64,000 nt of DNA. Origin: Diadophis punctatus similis (taxonomy: Eukaryota; Chordata; Lepidosauria; Squamata; Dipsadidae). The notes under the pieces are model-generated. The model searched no databases and was not told where the DNA came from. It saw only the letters and a program-made list of their open reading frames with translations. Shown here piece by piece: positions 50,101 through 60,775 of this stretch (its first letter is position 1; each line of letters opens with the position of its first letter). Made by a program: the position numbers and the translations under genes. The stretch is taken from assembly GCA_023053685.1 (NCBI GenBank), contig JALIGW010000001.1, forward strand, positions 70,709,740-70,773,739. Direction: 5' to 3'.

Positions 50101-53100
50101 GCAAATATGACCTCTTTCCAGAGTGCTTGGATGTCAAGTGTGATTTGACTTAGTCTTATCTCTGCTCAGTTGTGATCATAACATATTTATAGCGTCTGAA
50201 GAGTACTTGTGATTGTTTTATTATTACTTTTATCAGCCCGTAAAGTAGCAAGTAGCAGAATATTTGGGACACCTTCATGAAGAGAGATGCTAGAGCTGGT
50301 TTGCCTGAAATATAAGGAACTTTTTCTTAATAGTAAGAGAGCATTGTTTGCAGGTCTCAGGTTTTGGAATACAAATGCATTTTCAGAAGGATTGTTTTTG
50401 CTTTAGATGTGAACTTTACAATTGGAAAAAACGGGGAGATGGGTAGGGATGAAAGTTTGTACCCAAAGGCAGTAGAGTAAATATGAAATTATTGACAATA
50501 CTGACAGGAAGAAAGGAATTCTTGCTACCCAAGCTGTGCCCCCCCCTTTTTTTTTTTACTTTTTCCAATTTCTCCTATTAAGGGGAGTAGAAAGGATTTT
50601 GAATGTGAGGTGGTGTATTTTCAACTTGGTTTTGCAGATAGATAGGTAACGGTGTGCCCTCCGGAGCATATATTTCTTCACTCTAAAAACATTTGCTTAT
50701 TTATGTTGATGCAGGCTATTTGGTGTGCTTCACTATTAAACACACACACACATACACACACACGTGTGTCTATGGGAGTTATCTTGGTGCCCTCACTGCC
50801 TTTTTATTTTAATTATTTTAATAAAAAATAAAAGCAGGTCTGCAAAGCAAGGCAACAATTATATAGCCTCATAGATACTTGCAGTAATGACATTTGGATC
50901 CCTAAAAGGTCCCACTGTAATGATACAGCATTGTGAGGGTGAACCTGCTTCCCTTCTGATAAACAGGTATTTGCGTCCAGTAGTGGCCATCATGGCAGAA
51001 GTTAAAGAAATTATCTCATGGAGCAACTTTATAAATGTAGTTACCATATGCTTTGCAAGATAGCCAGCAATATAAATTTAAATGCTTCCAAATGCATCCT
51101 TGACCCAAACATTGTTTATTCCAACTTAAAATGCTGTGTGAACACACACTAACACATACACAGAGAGAGATGCAATGTCTGTGAAATAAAATAAGATTAT
51201 TATACAGAGTGTATTGGTTTATATTTGTAGCCATAGCACAGCTTAGTATTAAGCCACCCATATGGGAGATCAGGCCCTACGTTCAGTCCTCCCCCCTCCC
51301 CAATTTGCTTGCTGAATAAATAAAAAATACTTGTTTTAGGAAAAAAATGGTCCCTGTTGTATATTTATACAACATGGAAAATCAGAACATTTGAAGAATT
51401 AGTATGTTGTATGAGCCAAGAAACTTGAAAAGAGCTAAGTATTTTTGTTCATACAATATACTGGAGGAGAGCACTTTAACCACACTTTGTACTCAAAGTT
51501 GGTAGCTGGTTTACTCATCTTTCTTTCTTTTCTTTTTTTTGGTATTGCTATACAGAAAGCTCTGATGAATAAAGACCTGGCATTGTCCCACAATTAAAAC
51601 ACTGATTGCTTTATTGCCTTCTTTTTTCTCAACTTAGAGGGTTAATAATGTGATTACCACATTATATACTACAACCTCACATGACTTAAACAAAATGACA
51701 ACTGATAAAAAATAATATTCATACATTATATTAAGCTGTGGTTTATTTAATTATGGTTAGTGTGGTTGGCTGCATTTACACAAAACCCTAAACCCAAAGT
51801 AATTTTATAAGCCATTAAATGCATACAACACACTAATCCCAAATCAAAACTTTATGGAACGCACATTGTATGAGTCCAACCAATTATGTAAAAAGATAAA
51901 AGTCTAAATCTACAAATCATAGTTACAAGCTAGCCATAGGTATTGTAACTTAATCATGGGAGTCATACCAAACAGCAGAGCAAGCCAAAACAGTAAATTG
52001 CCAGCTGCCTCCCAAGTCAATTGGCATTCCACCCACCTTTGCAATAGCTGGACAGACACCGATTGTTGTTTTTCTTTTACTATATAGGAAGGAAAAATCT
52101 CACGATAGGTCAAAGTTTAAGTCACCTTGCGTAGGGTTAAAAAGGTTTTCCATCCCTCCATTGTATTGTATTGTATTGTATACAGTACACAGTGGCTAGG
52201 CTGGCCCTGTTTTAGCTCTATGGCATGTTGAACCATAGAAATGTCACTAATTAAATAATGACACTGGATGGAGTAAGTTGTCTGCATTCTGCTGGAGTGT
52301 TTTAATGTGATATATACACACACACGTTAAGGTAATGCTGATAATATAATTGAATGGACTTTACTTTTTAAAAAAAGCCTGCATGCTGTTAAGCAAAATG
52401 GTAGCAGGACTCAGTCTCTACTAGATCTTTCTAAAAAATTGCAGGGGTGATTTAAAGTATAACGATAGATTGTGGCATTGGGGCGGGGGTGGGGGGCGGA
52501 GCAGGGAAGTATCCCTTCAATCTGTGTTTCCTTTTCTATTTTTAAAAATGTCTTGCTAAGGAGATTATTTGCTATTATAGATCATCACCAGGTTAAACAG
52601 ATGAAAAATAATTTGGGGGAAAACAAATCTTAAGTTTTATCATTTCCCCATTCATTCTTACTTGAACTTCAAGTTGCACATGTAACTCTCATTTCAAAAG
52701 GATTTGGTGGCCAATCAGATTTTGCCTGACATTGCCGTTGTACCACCTTTAGCCCTATGCCTTTCTGAAAGAAAAAAGAAACAGAAGCAGTTTAGTAGGA
52801 ATACATTTTTTCTGTACAACATCTGGCAAGACATCTGGCCTCTACATACATTTTTAAAATATCTTTCATGTCATGCATCCCTAGGTAATACACAAAACAA
52901 GCACACATTTGAGGGATGAATTGGAGTTTGTAAACTGGAGAGAAATGTTTTTCATTGAGCGTAAAACAAGTTAATCTCCTTCGCCTGCCCTCCCCCACGA
53001 AAAGAGCCATTTGGGAGAATACACAGTAGATCTAAGAAAACCTTTCCCATCTTGAAATATGCCAACTTCAGTTTATAACACCCAAGTAATACAGAGCCCG

Positions 53101-53634
53101 GGGGCTTGCTAGCTCAATTTGTGTGTTGCAATGTGGAATTGTAGTGAGGTGAAGGTATTAATGAAGGGTAAGCATTGTTTAATGATGCATATACAATACA
53201 AATCTTTAAAATCACAATTAGATTTTCCCCTAAATGATTTTTTTCATTACAATTCTAGGAATCTATAATGTAGGAGTTAAAATTTTGAATTCCAGAGCCT
53301 ATTGAAAGTAAAAGCAACATTGTCCAAAATAGTAATGATCTCTCTTTGGATCAGGATTGTGCTGTTATAAGATTATCTGTGTGGCTGAAAATAACACCTG
53401 GCTTTTAATAATGCTAGGCTTGCACACACATTTAGCTAGAATATGATTAGCTAGTCTGAAGTTCAGTGCATTGTGTAAAATCTAAGCTGTTATGTCTAGA
53501 TTATGTAAACCGCAGATAATGTGCAAACACAGCCTAGAATTATCTTCAAGTTCAGATTCTAGAATTCCAACCTTAATTATTCTTTGTGATGATATCAATT
53601 CATATATTTGAGCTTGAGTTGTTAAAACAGAAGG

Positions 53635-54294
53635 TGTGATGACCCGGGACGTGGCACAAAGGCAAAACAGCCAGAGAATAAGTCTGAGTCCCTTTATTAG
53701 CTCTAAACTTTGCCCCCAATGTCCCTTTTAGTTTCCGGTCTGGAGAAAAACTCTCCCACAAACCTGTAAACAGAAAAAACTTCCAACTATAAATCCAACA
53801 AGGCAAGATAAGGTAATTAATCTGGCAGGGCAAGCAAGATAAGGAGTTCCAGAATTGAACTAGCACGGCAGTAAATCAAACCAGTTGGGAGGATGCCAGG
53901 AACTCAGATAAAGCAGTGAATACGAACATGAACTCAGCGTTTGTTCCGGACAACCGCCCCTCCCATTTGCCTCTCCTTTAAACTTCATCCCCAGGTGTGC
54001 CTTGTGAAGGAATTTGGGCCCTTTCCTCCCTCGTAAGCCACGCAACCCACGTTGCTCTCTTCTCCGTTCTTCCCTGCGTGCCCTAGGATGAGGAGAGGGT
54101 GGGCCTTGGTCTTCATCAGAACCCCCTCTCCCTTGTTCTCCCTCTCCCCTGCTCTGCTCAGCCTGATTTTGCCCTTCCCCAGTTTCCTCCACAGCCAATG
54201 GAGCCACTCTCTCACTCTCTGTCAGCTGTTCATCTTCCATCTCAGAGTCAGACTCCGACAGGGGCATGATAGAAGGGAACATTTTTTTTTACAT
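53635..54294 (-). mobile_element. solo LTR, minus orientation
   Basis: On the minus strand it starts TGTAAAAAAAAATG and ends GGTCATCACA. It has an AATAAAGGGACTC poly(A) signal (AATAAA at 53692-53697 in minus sense), about 60 bases before the end. The left half encodes by chance an acidic 140-codon frame (ESDSEMEDEQ...), similar in character to the frame just before the LTR at 57.8 kb. CCTT is present on both sides, but no full target duplication is clear. No internal region is present. Confidence 0.65.
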
Positions 54295-55635
54295 TAAGGG
54301 CCACATTTAATCTGTGAATGCATCCTTTGACACACTTCCATAAAGTATGTGTGACTAGGATAACATTTAATATATTTTTCATTTAAATAACATTAAATAC
54401 ATTTAAATGATTATTATTCTTGTAATTAATAATTTTCTCCTCTCCTGTTATAAATTAGAACTTAATTTCAGTTTCTAGAAAAGAATCGAAAGTGGCAATT
54501 GAGAGATTCAGGAACCTCTGTTTCGATATCCCTACTGTAAAAGGACATCCTGATTTTCTGAATCCTGTTTGAACATTGGCTCTACACTGAGTTATATTGT
54601 GTCTCTTTTTGCAGTAGCCTAGAAATATTTAATTATTTTCAGTCCTCTAAAGAATTAGTGCATCTTATGCTCATTCAACTAGATTTCATATTTCCAGAAT
54701 TTCTGGTCCAACAATTACTTGCTTGTTTCTTCTTTCTAGCAAGCTTGGGAAACTGAGGCTCTAATGCATCTGAAAACAACTTCTGTACTCATAAGACCCA
54801 ACAGGCATGTTTGGCAATCCTTTGTTTTATTTAAGACATGGCTCAAATATCAGCAAAATGTTCTTTTCACACTTTCTCCCTGGATATTTAACTACCTTGC
54901 CTCAAGAAGAATTCTTGGAAATTAAAAACATCCAAGTGTTCTGTAAACATTCCTTTGGCACAATAAAGTCATTACTATTATGGATTTGAGTTTCCTCCCT
55001 GCAGCCTCTTTGGCCAAGACAGATACTAGTATTGTTTTTTATTTAATATTTTAAAATTGGGTGGTATCATATTTGCAGAAATTCTATTTTCCAATAAATA
55101 AATAATCCAATAAATTGGAAATAATATTTAAGTACAGTGGATAAAACTCTCTTAAATCTACTACAGTATCTGAATTAAGAACTCAGTGTATCTATCAGGG
55201 TCCTTTGATCTGAAGTATATGGGTGACAATAAAATCAAGGTCTTTTGGGGGGAATAGATAGATTCACAGCCTTTTTCAGCCCCCAGCAGATTTGTTAATT
55301 TACCCAAGCCACCTATATATTTTGGTGTTATGTATTAAAGTTTGATACAATTTTTATTAACTATTTTAGTTTTTGCTGAAATAAGAGTACTATTTTTGCC
55401 CTTACTAAGTTATTGTAGCTCTTTTTATGTATTTACTGCAATTAACTTTGTAATTTTGGTGCTTAATGCCTAGAAAACTATAACAGGTGATAATAAACTG
55501 CATAAGTACGGTAAGTAAATTCTGAAAAATTATGAAGGGATGTTGATAGCAGCATTCTTTTTCTATCTGAGTATCTAATTCATATCTCTGTTCTGCTGCT
55601 AGATTAGTGACTATCACCGTTGGCAGTATTATATA
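54295..55635. other. gene-free AT-rich stretch
   Basis: No gene or nameable repeat. Confidence 0.5.
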
Positions 55636-56032
55636 GACAGTCCTTGCAACCATTCATTTAGAACTTAAAGCAGCATTGGAAAAAAAGTGAATTATGACAA
55701 GTTTTCACACTTACGGCCATTGTTGCATCCCCATAGTCATCTGATAAAAAAAATTGGATGCTTGGCAACTGGCATGTATTTCTGACAGCTGTCCTGTCCT
55801 GAGGTCATGTGATCACCATTTGTAATCTTCCAAGCCAGCTTCTGACAAGCAAAGACAATGGGGGAAGCCAGTTTCATTTAACAACCACATGGTTCACTTA
55901 GTAACTGCTCTGATTTGCTTAATCATGACAAAAAAAGGTCATAAAATGAGGCACACTTTTAACAACTGCTTTGCTTATTAATGGAAATTTTAAGCTCAAT
56001 TGTGGTTGTACTATAAGTCAAAGATTATCTGT
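55636..56032. mobile_element. TIR-bearing squamate MITE, near full length
   Basis: CAGTCCTTGCAACCATTCAT at the left and ATAAGTCAAAGATTATCTGTA at the right. Internal blocks are GTCATGTGATCACC, CTTCTGACAAGCAAAG and GCTCAATTGTGG. It is the same family as 27226-27608 with older end mutations. Confidence 0.8.
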
Positions 56033-56864
56033 ATTTCCTATTTGCTCCTTTGCATGTTTCCTGGTTCTTATATTGCCAGGAAGCATAACTCCAAAAATTA
56101 TAATTTCAAGTAGCAGTCTAATAGAAGACACAATGTTCACAACCAAGCCATACGTCCTATAACCCTTTCCTAATAGCATAATTATAGATGAATATATATG
56201 ATCACCAGATCTTTATGCAAATATGCAGTATTGTGTAATTATGCATCTCAATTATCTGTTTAGCAAATGAAAAAGGGTGAATGATAGTTTCCCCAACTGC
56301 AAGGGGATAATGAAACAGACATGGAACATGATTCTTTGAATGTTGTGCTTAGCCATCTCTCCTAGGTACATAAGAAAAGCACTGCTTATGAGTTGAGCTC
56401 CCTGTTTCTGATTAAGTTTTGATCAGACATCAATAGCATGGCAGATTGGTTGTAGAGCAATGGAATCCTATCCATTCATGTGGTTGGTAAAGAGAGGAGG
56501 AGGAAGATAAGGGATAGCTATCTAATCCATTGCATTGATTACTGGGCAGATATTTACTAGGACTGTTATTATGTAATGTTTTACTAGGTGAAATTATTAA
56601 ACTTTTCCTGGGTAAAATTAGGAACAAGTAAAATTGATCAGTCCTTTGATCTTTGCAATATCAGGTCCCTAAATCATATAATCTCCTTTAATGTTGTTAC
56701 ATTAATGTGTAATACAGATCTTAATATTTAAGGTTTAGACTGATTAAGATTATAAGAACATAACAAGGTCTCAGCTTGTTCTGAGCTTCGTTTCGTAGGA
56801 ACAAACCAAACAAACTCCGTATGGCTGAATCTAAGACAGATCAGAGGTATGTTAGTAACAGTGA
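56033..56864. other. gene-free stretch, possibly with decayed retroelement 3' sequence
   Basis: No gene is supported. From about 56760 to 56864 the sequence may be the untranslated tail of the gypsy fragment that ends here. Confidence 0.4.
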
Positions 56865-57250
56865 CGTGTTCTGTTCCCCCTGGCTTGCCGGGGAATTGTC
56901 TGTGGAATCGTCGTAGCAGTCTGTTCGCATTAATATCCCTATCTGGTACCCAGGAAGCCTACTGTCTGGGAACCCTTTCCATCTCACTAGATATTGGAGC
57001 TTTCTCCTATGCCAGCGGGAATCTAATATTGTGTCTATCTCATAGTAATCCACCACCACTGGGCCTGGTGGCTCAGGTATAGGACAAATATCGCTTTCCT
57101 CTATAGGCTTTAACAAACTGCTGTAAAAGACCGGATGTATGTGACCCAGTAGGGGCAGTAATTTCAGTTCTACGGTCACTGGGTTAATAACTTGTTTAAT
57201 AACGAAGGGACCTAGATATTTTGGACCCAATTTCTTGCATGGTATTGTTC
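56865..57250 (-). pseudogene. gypsy chromovirus B: integrase C-terminus and chromodomain fragment
   Basis: Minus-strand frame with KLGPKYLGPFVI, INPVTVELKL and HPVFYSSLLKP, the SH3-like C-terminal fold of Ty3/gypsy integrase. It is followed by YEIDTILDSRW and LQYLVRWKGFPDS, a chromodomain signature with its aromatic residues. The upstream part of pol is missing: the fragment begins abruptly against an LTR at about 57250-57290. It differs clearly from the chromodomain of element A (58000-58180), so it is a separate family. It is dead and about 130 codons long. Confidence 0.88.
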
Positions 57251-57254
57251 TGCC

Positions 57255-57830
57255 CCAGCATCGGGTCCAACCAGAAATACGCACACACAAACTGTTTTAA
57301 ACATAAATTGTTTACTACTAATAATTCCTTCGCATCAGTGTCCTTTTAAAAGTTCCTTAAATCATAAAATAAGTCCTTTTCGGAGCCCAGCTGTTAATTA
57401 ATTCTTAACAGCTGGCCAGAGTCCAAGCACAAAGCACAGCCAACAATCCCACAAGATTAGTCTATCCGATATTGTTCACTTTGAACTTACGAAGGTTGGC
57501 AGAAAGCCCAGAGCTCAATTAGCAGAGAAGAAATGCCGGTTGAAATCCAAAAAGCCGAACAAGGGAGGTCTCAAGAACAAGGCAAGACCTAGGTCCAACG
57601 AAAGTTGTCTCCAGCACTGAAGCTTGGCGTGGCTAAGGCTTAAATAGTCTAAGGGCGTGGCCAATTAGCCTGCAGCTCTACTCATAAGGAGGCCTCCTCC
57701 TACGTAGCCACTCTTGCCTGCTGGCAGTCCTGCGTGCCCTAGCATCAAGAAGAGGCTCCTCCTCTTCTCCTGAGTCACTCATTTGCACCTCAGGAGGTGC
57801 AGAAGGCCTGGTTGACTTTCAGTCTCTGAC
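57255..57830 (-). mobile_element. gypsy LTR between two chromovirus fragments
   Basis: Minus-strand limits are probably TGTCAGAGACTG (near 57829) and GGGGCAGAACA (near 57246-57256). It contains a TATA-like GACTATTTAAGCC at about 57636-57648 and a palindromic TTAAGAATTAATTAACAGC region. It lies directly downstream of element A's pol and so is plausibly its 3' LTR. No second LTR for A is found. Boundaries are approximate. Confidence 0.55.
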
Positions 57831-57999
57831 ACCGAGTCCTCTCCGACCTCCTTGCTATCAGACTCGGGTGCCAGGTGCACATGCCGATTGTACCGCACCG
57901 CAATCGCCTCTCAGTCCTCGGGATCTGTGATCAGCTGCATGGGATGTGGGCAAGCCACAACACTATCCCTCACCACAGGGCCCTTCCCCCGGGTCTGAC

Positions 58000-58388
58000 G
58001 GTCCGGATGCAGTCGCGACAGGAACTGCTCATGGAATGCATGAACCAGGTCAGGAGCGTGAACAGAGGTCGCATCCTCTCAGGTGAAGTCTTCCGACCCA
58101 TACCCCTTCCACTCAATGAGGTACTGGAACCGGCACTTCATCCACCGGGAGTCCCGAATGCTGGCGACCTCATACTAGGGTGGTTCATTACGGGCACTGG
58201 GCACTGGCTGGGGCTGAGCAAGAGGACAGAGCGGACAGGCAGGATGGTCTGGCACAAGGAGGGATTTGTGGAACATGGGATGGACACGGAGCGAGCGAGG
58301 CAAGGTCAGGCAATAGGCCACAGGATTGATGACCGCTTCCACCGGGAACGGGCCCAAAAATCGATGATCGAGCTTGCACGCCTGTAAT
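58000..58388 (-). pseudogene. element A integrase C-terminus and chromodomain
   Basis: Contains KLDHRFLGPFPVEAVINPV and HPMFHKSLLVPD (integrase C-terminal fold), then in another frame [11 protein letters not shown] and [16 protein letters not shown]. The conserved Trp that normally follows is replaced by a TGA stop, after which EDATSVHAPDLV continues in frame. Chromodomains steer integration of this clade to marked chromatin (family knowledge). A frameshift between integrase and chromodomain plus the stop make it inactive. Confidence 0.85.
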
Positions 58389-58389
58389 A

Positions 58390-59290
58390 ATTCGCGAACA
58401 CCAAGAGTTGCTAGATGTCTTTCACCCGGCAAGGAGGTTGCCACATTTTCAAGGCCTCAACCTTGCCACGATCCATAGCTATGCCTTCTGGAGAAATGCA
58501 ATGACCCAAGAAATCAATGGTGGTCTGATAAAACTGGCATTTCTCCAGTTTGGCATTGAGGTGGTGTTCCCTCAGATGCTGCAGGACCTGGCGGAGGTGT
58601 TGGAGGTGACTTCTCCGGGATGTGGAGTAAATCAGGATATCATCAAGATAGACCACGACAAACTGGTCCAACAAATCCCGGAAATTTTATTTATTTATTT
58701 ATTACTTGCATTTATATGCCGCTCAACTCTGCAGGGACTCTGAGCGGCTAACAAAATATCGTTCATGTAGTGTTGGAAGACAGCCGTAGCGTTGGTTATC
58801 CCAAATGGCATGACTGTGTACTCGAAATGGCCATACCAAGTCCCAAACGCTGTCTTCCACTCATCCCCCTCACAAATCCGCACCAGGTTGTATGCGCCGC
58901 GCAGGTCCAACTTCGTGAAGATGGTCGCCGATCGGAGCCTCTCCATGAGTTCGGGGATCAAGGGCAAAGGGTACCGGTTGTGCACTGTGATGGCATTAAG
59001 TTTCCGATAGTCACAGCACAGGCGCAAGTCTCCGGTTTTCTTCTTCACAAAGAGGACCGGAGCAGACAAGGGCGATGACGAGGGTTGGATAAAACCCCAT
59101 GCCAGGTTTTTGTCTACAAAGTCCCATAACGCGGCCAGTTCAGGGTCCGACATGGAATAAATGCGCCTGACAGGAAGCGGAGCGTTTGGGAGCAGGTCAA
59201 TGGGACAATCATACAGCCAGTGCAGGGGCAATTGGTCCACCTCTGTCTCGCTGAACACATCGGCAAAGTCCATGTCAGGCAGTGATTTTA
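58390..59290 (-). pseudogene. element A reverse transcriptase, split by a LINE tip
   Basis: N-terminal motifs: [64 protein letters not shown] and [11 protein letters not shown]. After the insertion the catalytic box YLDDILIYS is present, then FYQTTIDFLGH, and a VFANYYR motif marks the end of the RT/RNase H connection at about 58376. A stop lies just before this motif. The two catalytic Asp residues of YLDD and the Asp of the first box (LDLRGAY) are retained, so damage is by insertion and deletion rather than loss of key residues. Confidence 0.9.
58684..58752 (-). mobile_element. L2/CR1-like LINE 3' tip inserted in gypsy RT
   Basis: Minus strand: GTTAGCCGCTCAGAGTCCCT, then GAGCGGCATATAAATGCAAG and (AATA)n. 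It falls between the codons for MNDI and the RDLLDQ-like continuation of RT, with ATTTT/ATTTC at the two sides as a possible short target duplication. It dates after the gypsy insertion. Confidence 0.8.
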
Positions 59291-59297
59291 TGTTGCC

Positions 59298-59594
59298 TGT
59301 TACATGTATATGCAGGGTGATGCATCCCTATCAAATATAATGGTTTATTCTTGAGCACGTGATTAATATGTTCCTAATACGCATGTGTACATTCCTTTCT
59401 TTTGATTCTTTCCTTTTGTTCTCTGCTTCTGGACGAAGCAACACCTATGTTTATAGCCAGCATGTGATTTTATTATTTTTGTAACGAAATAAATATCTTA
59501 TACCTTAGAATTATAATGCGGCTTATTTTGATAATGTCAGAGTTTTAGGAAAAGATTCATTTCGCCTCTGATAAGAGTAATTCTTATCTCAACA
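59298..59594 (+). mobile_element. solo LTR inserted in gypsy A, same family as 17808-18122
   Basis: From TGTTACATGTATATGCAGGG to ATCTCAACA, with AATAAATATC (AATAAA poly(A) signal) at about 59488. The gypsy reading on either side (…SLPADLLDC and [10 protein letters not shown]) shows that it interrupts pol between the protease linker and RT. No clean flanking duplication is seen. Confidence 0.8.
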
Positions 59595-59599
59595 GTCCA

Positions 59600-59838
59600 A
59601 GAGGTCAGCCGGCAACGAGACATCGGGGGGCCCTTGTACCAAGCCTGCGCAGACTTGGCGCGTATGGTCCACGCACTGCAGACTGGGAAAAGAGATAAAA
59701 TTCTGGGACCAGACAATACGAAGGTCATGAGTTCGCAGCCACACCAGTCCTAGAACCAAGGGGAAATGGAGTCCTGCCGTCACATAAAACTGGATGGCCT
59801 CCTCATGCCGTCCGATGGTCAAGCACACCGGTTGCGTG
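59600..59838 (-). pseudogene. element A protease/linker fragment
   Basis: The minus-strand frame carries an LTIGRHEE motif and FPLVLGLVWLRTHD, then VWSQNFISFPS. This is the end of the gypsy aspartic protease (ILGLPWL-type strand) and the linker before RT. The active-site DS/TG triad is not present, so the fragment is 5'-truncated at 59838. Confidence 0.75.
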
Positions 59839-60519
59839 ATTTATTTATTTATCTTTTTCTTTTTTTCCTTTCCAAGATGTCTCCCGATCATTTCATCTTG
59901 TCTCCTTCCTTTCTCTCTCAAGTCCTCTTCTTCCTCTTCCTCTTACTTTCTCTCACTTTGCCTCACTTTCTTCACTTTCTGGTAGTCTTCCTTGCCTCAA
60001 ACTTTTTCCAATTCTGTAATCCTCAATCAATGCGCTTTCCAATTCGCTTCAATCATTTTCCTTCGCCTCCACCATCTACAATCTCAGTGTCTGATACTGC
60101 AACTTCCGCTCCCACTCGTACTTCACCGCCTTTTTATCTTCCAGGACTCTATCACCACCACATCAAAGAGAATTTCTTCCTTTTCCCCCCAATTAGATTA
60201 TTAAATCTCACTTGCACTTATCTATCCTCAACTCGTTCCAGCTGTTTTCCACTTATCGCTTCCTTTTTCTCTGTCACTCTGTCACGCCTCCAGATCAGCC
60301 TGACAGGCCGATTTCTTTTGCAACCGAATTAAGGGGTTTCCTCTCGCTGTCCAGGGAGATTGCCTTTCTCTCCCAATGCTCCAAGGTTTCCCCTTTCTGC
60401 CGCTGTTCCCTCCGAGACCAGCTTCACCCAAAAGCCTCCAAAAAATCATGAAAAATGCGGCCACAGCTCACAGAGTCCCGTTCTCTGCTCCGCTCCGGCG
60501 TGACGTCAAACTGGATACA
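59839..60519 (-). mobile_element. L1-5'UTR-like block with an (AAAT)n tail
   Basis: The minus strand begins GACGTCACGCCGGAGCGGAG (CRE-like TGACGTCA at 60501-60508). It continues as G/A-rich sequence with no long frame, and ends AGATAAATAAATAAATCACG. A GC-rich, CRE-bearing start followed by a purine-rich leader is typical of L1 5' UTRs, but no ORF1 or ORF2 sequence precedes the A-rich tail. Assignment to L1 is inference. A 188-codon plus-strand frame over it is spurious. Confidence 0.45.
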
Positions 60520-60684
60520 TAGTATTTCATTCACAGGCACTCATCTCTGTTGCGAAGGCTGCTCCAGGTGATTTCCTTGTGAGTGAGAGGATGTGAATTG
60601 GCTTTTATCTCAGGGGAGCCTTTTTCCTATTTTGGGGAGACCACTCCCCAGCTGATCTTCACTTTTGGGGGGTTGCTCCCTACA
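60520..60684 (-). repeat. ERV 3' LTR, truncated to its U3 start
   Basis: The minus strand starts TGTAGGGAGCAACCCCCC and runs to GTGAATGAAATACTATGTAT, where homology to the 5' LTR stops abruptly at 60519/60520. R and U5 are missing. GAGATAAAAGCC inside could be a TATA-like word, but the 5' LTR has its own better-placed TATA box. Confidence 0.7.
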
Positions 60685-60775
60685 ATTCTCCATTTTGTGC
60701 TAATATATGCAAATATATTTTGCACAATTTAAATTTTGTTGGGGTAGAGTTGATATTTCTTATCTATCTGACACA

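Larger units (their letters stand above)
48331..53634. other. gene-free AT-rich stretch
   Basis: No supportable gene over 5.3 kb. It includes a 5S-derived fragment and a LINE 3' end listed separately, CA runs near 50740-50765 and TTGTA repeats near 52160-52180. Confidence 0.5.
57835..59838 (-). mobile_element. gypsy chromovirus A, internally deleted and carrying two insertions
   Basis: Minus-strand order: protease-to-RT linker (59838-59600), reverse transcriptase (59290-58753 and 58683-58390), a deletion, integrase C-terminus and chromodomain (58385-58000), pol tail, LTR. RNase H and the integrase zinc finger and catalytic core are missing. A foreign LTR lies at 59298-59594 and a LINE 3' tip at 58684-58752. 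Stop codons add to the damage. No gag is recognised. Confidence 0.85.

Noticed and set aside
53860..54282. 140-codon acidic minus-strand frame
   Set aside because: It lies inside a solo LTR; similar acidic frames precede other gypsy LTR sequence here. Not treated as a host gene.
57875..58387. 170-codon plus-strand frame
   Set aside because: Antisense to the gypsy integrase/chromodomain remnant, which has clear family motifs.
59766..60332. 188-codon plus-strand frame with Ser/Phe/Leu-rich product
   Set aside because: It runs antisense to retroelement sequence and consists of pyrimidine-tract translation.
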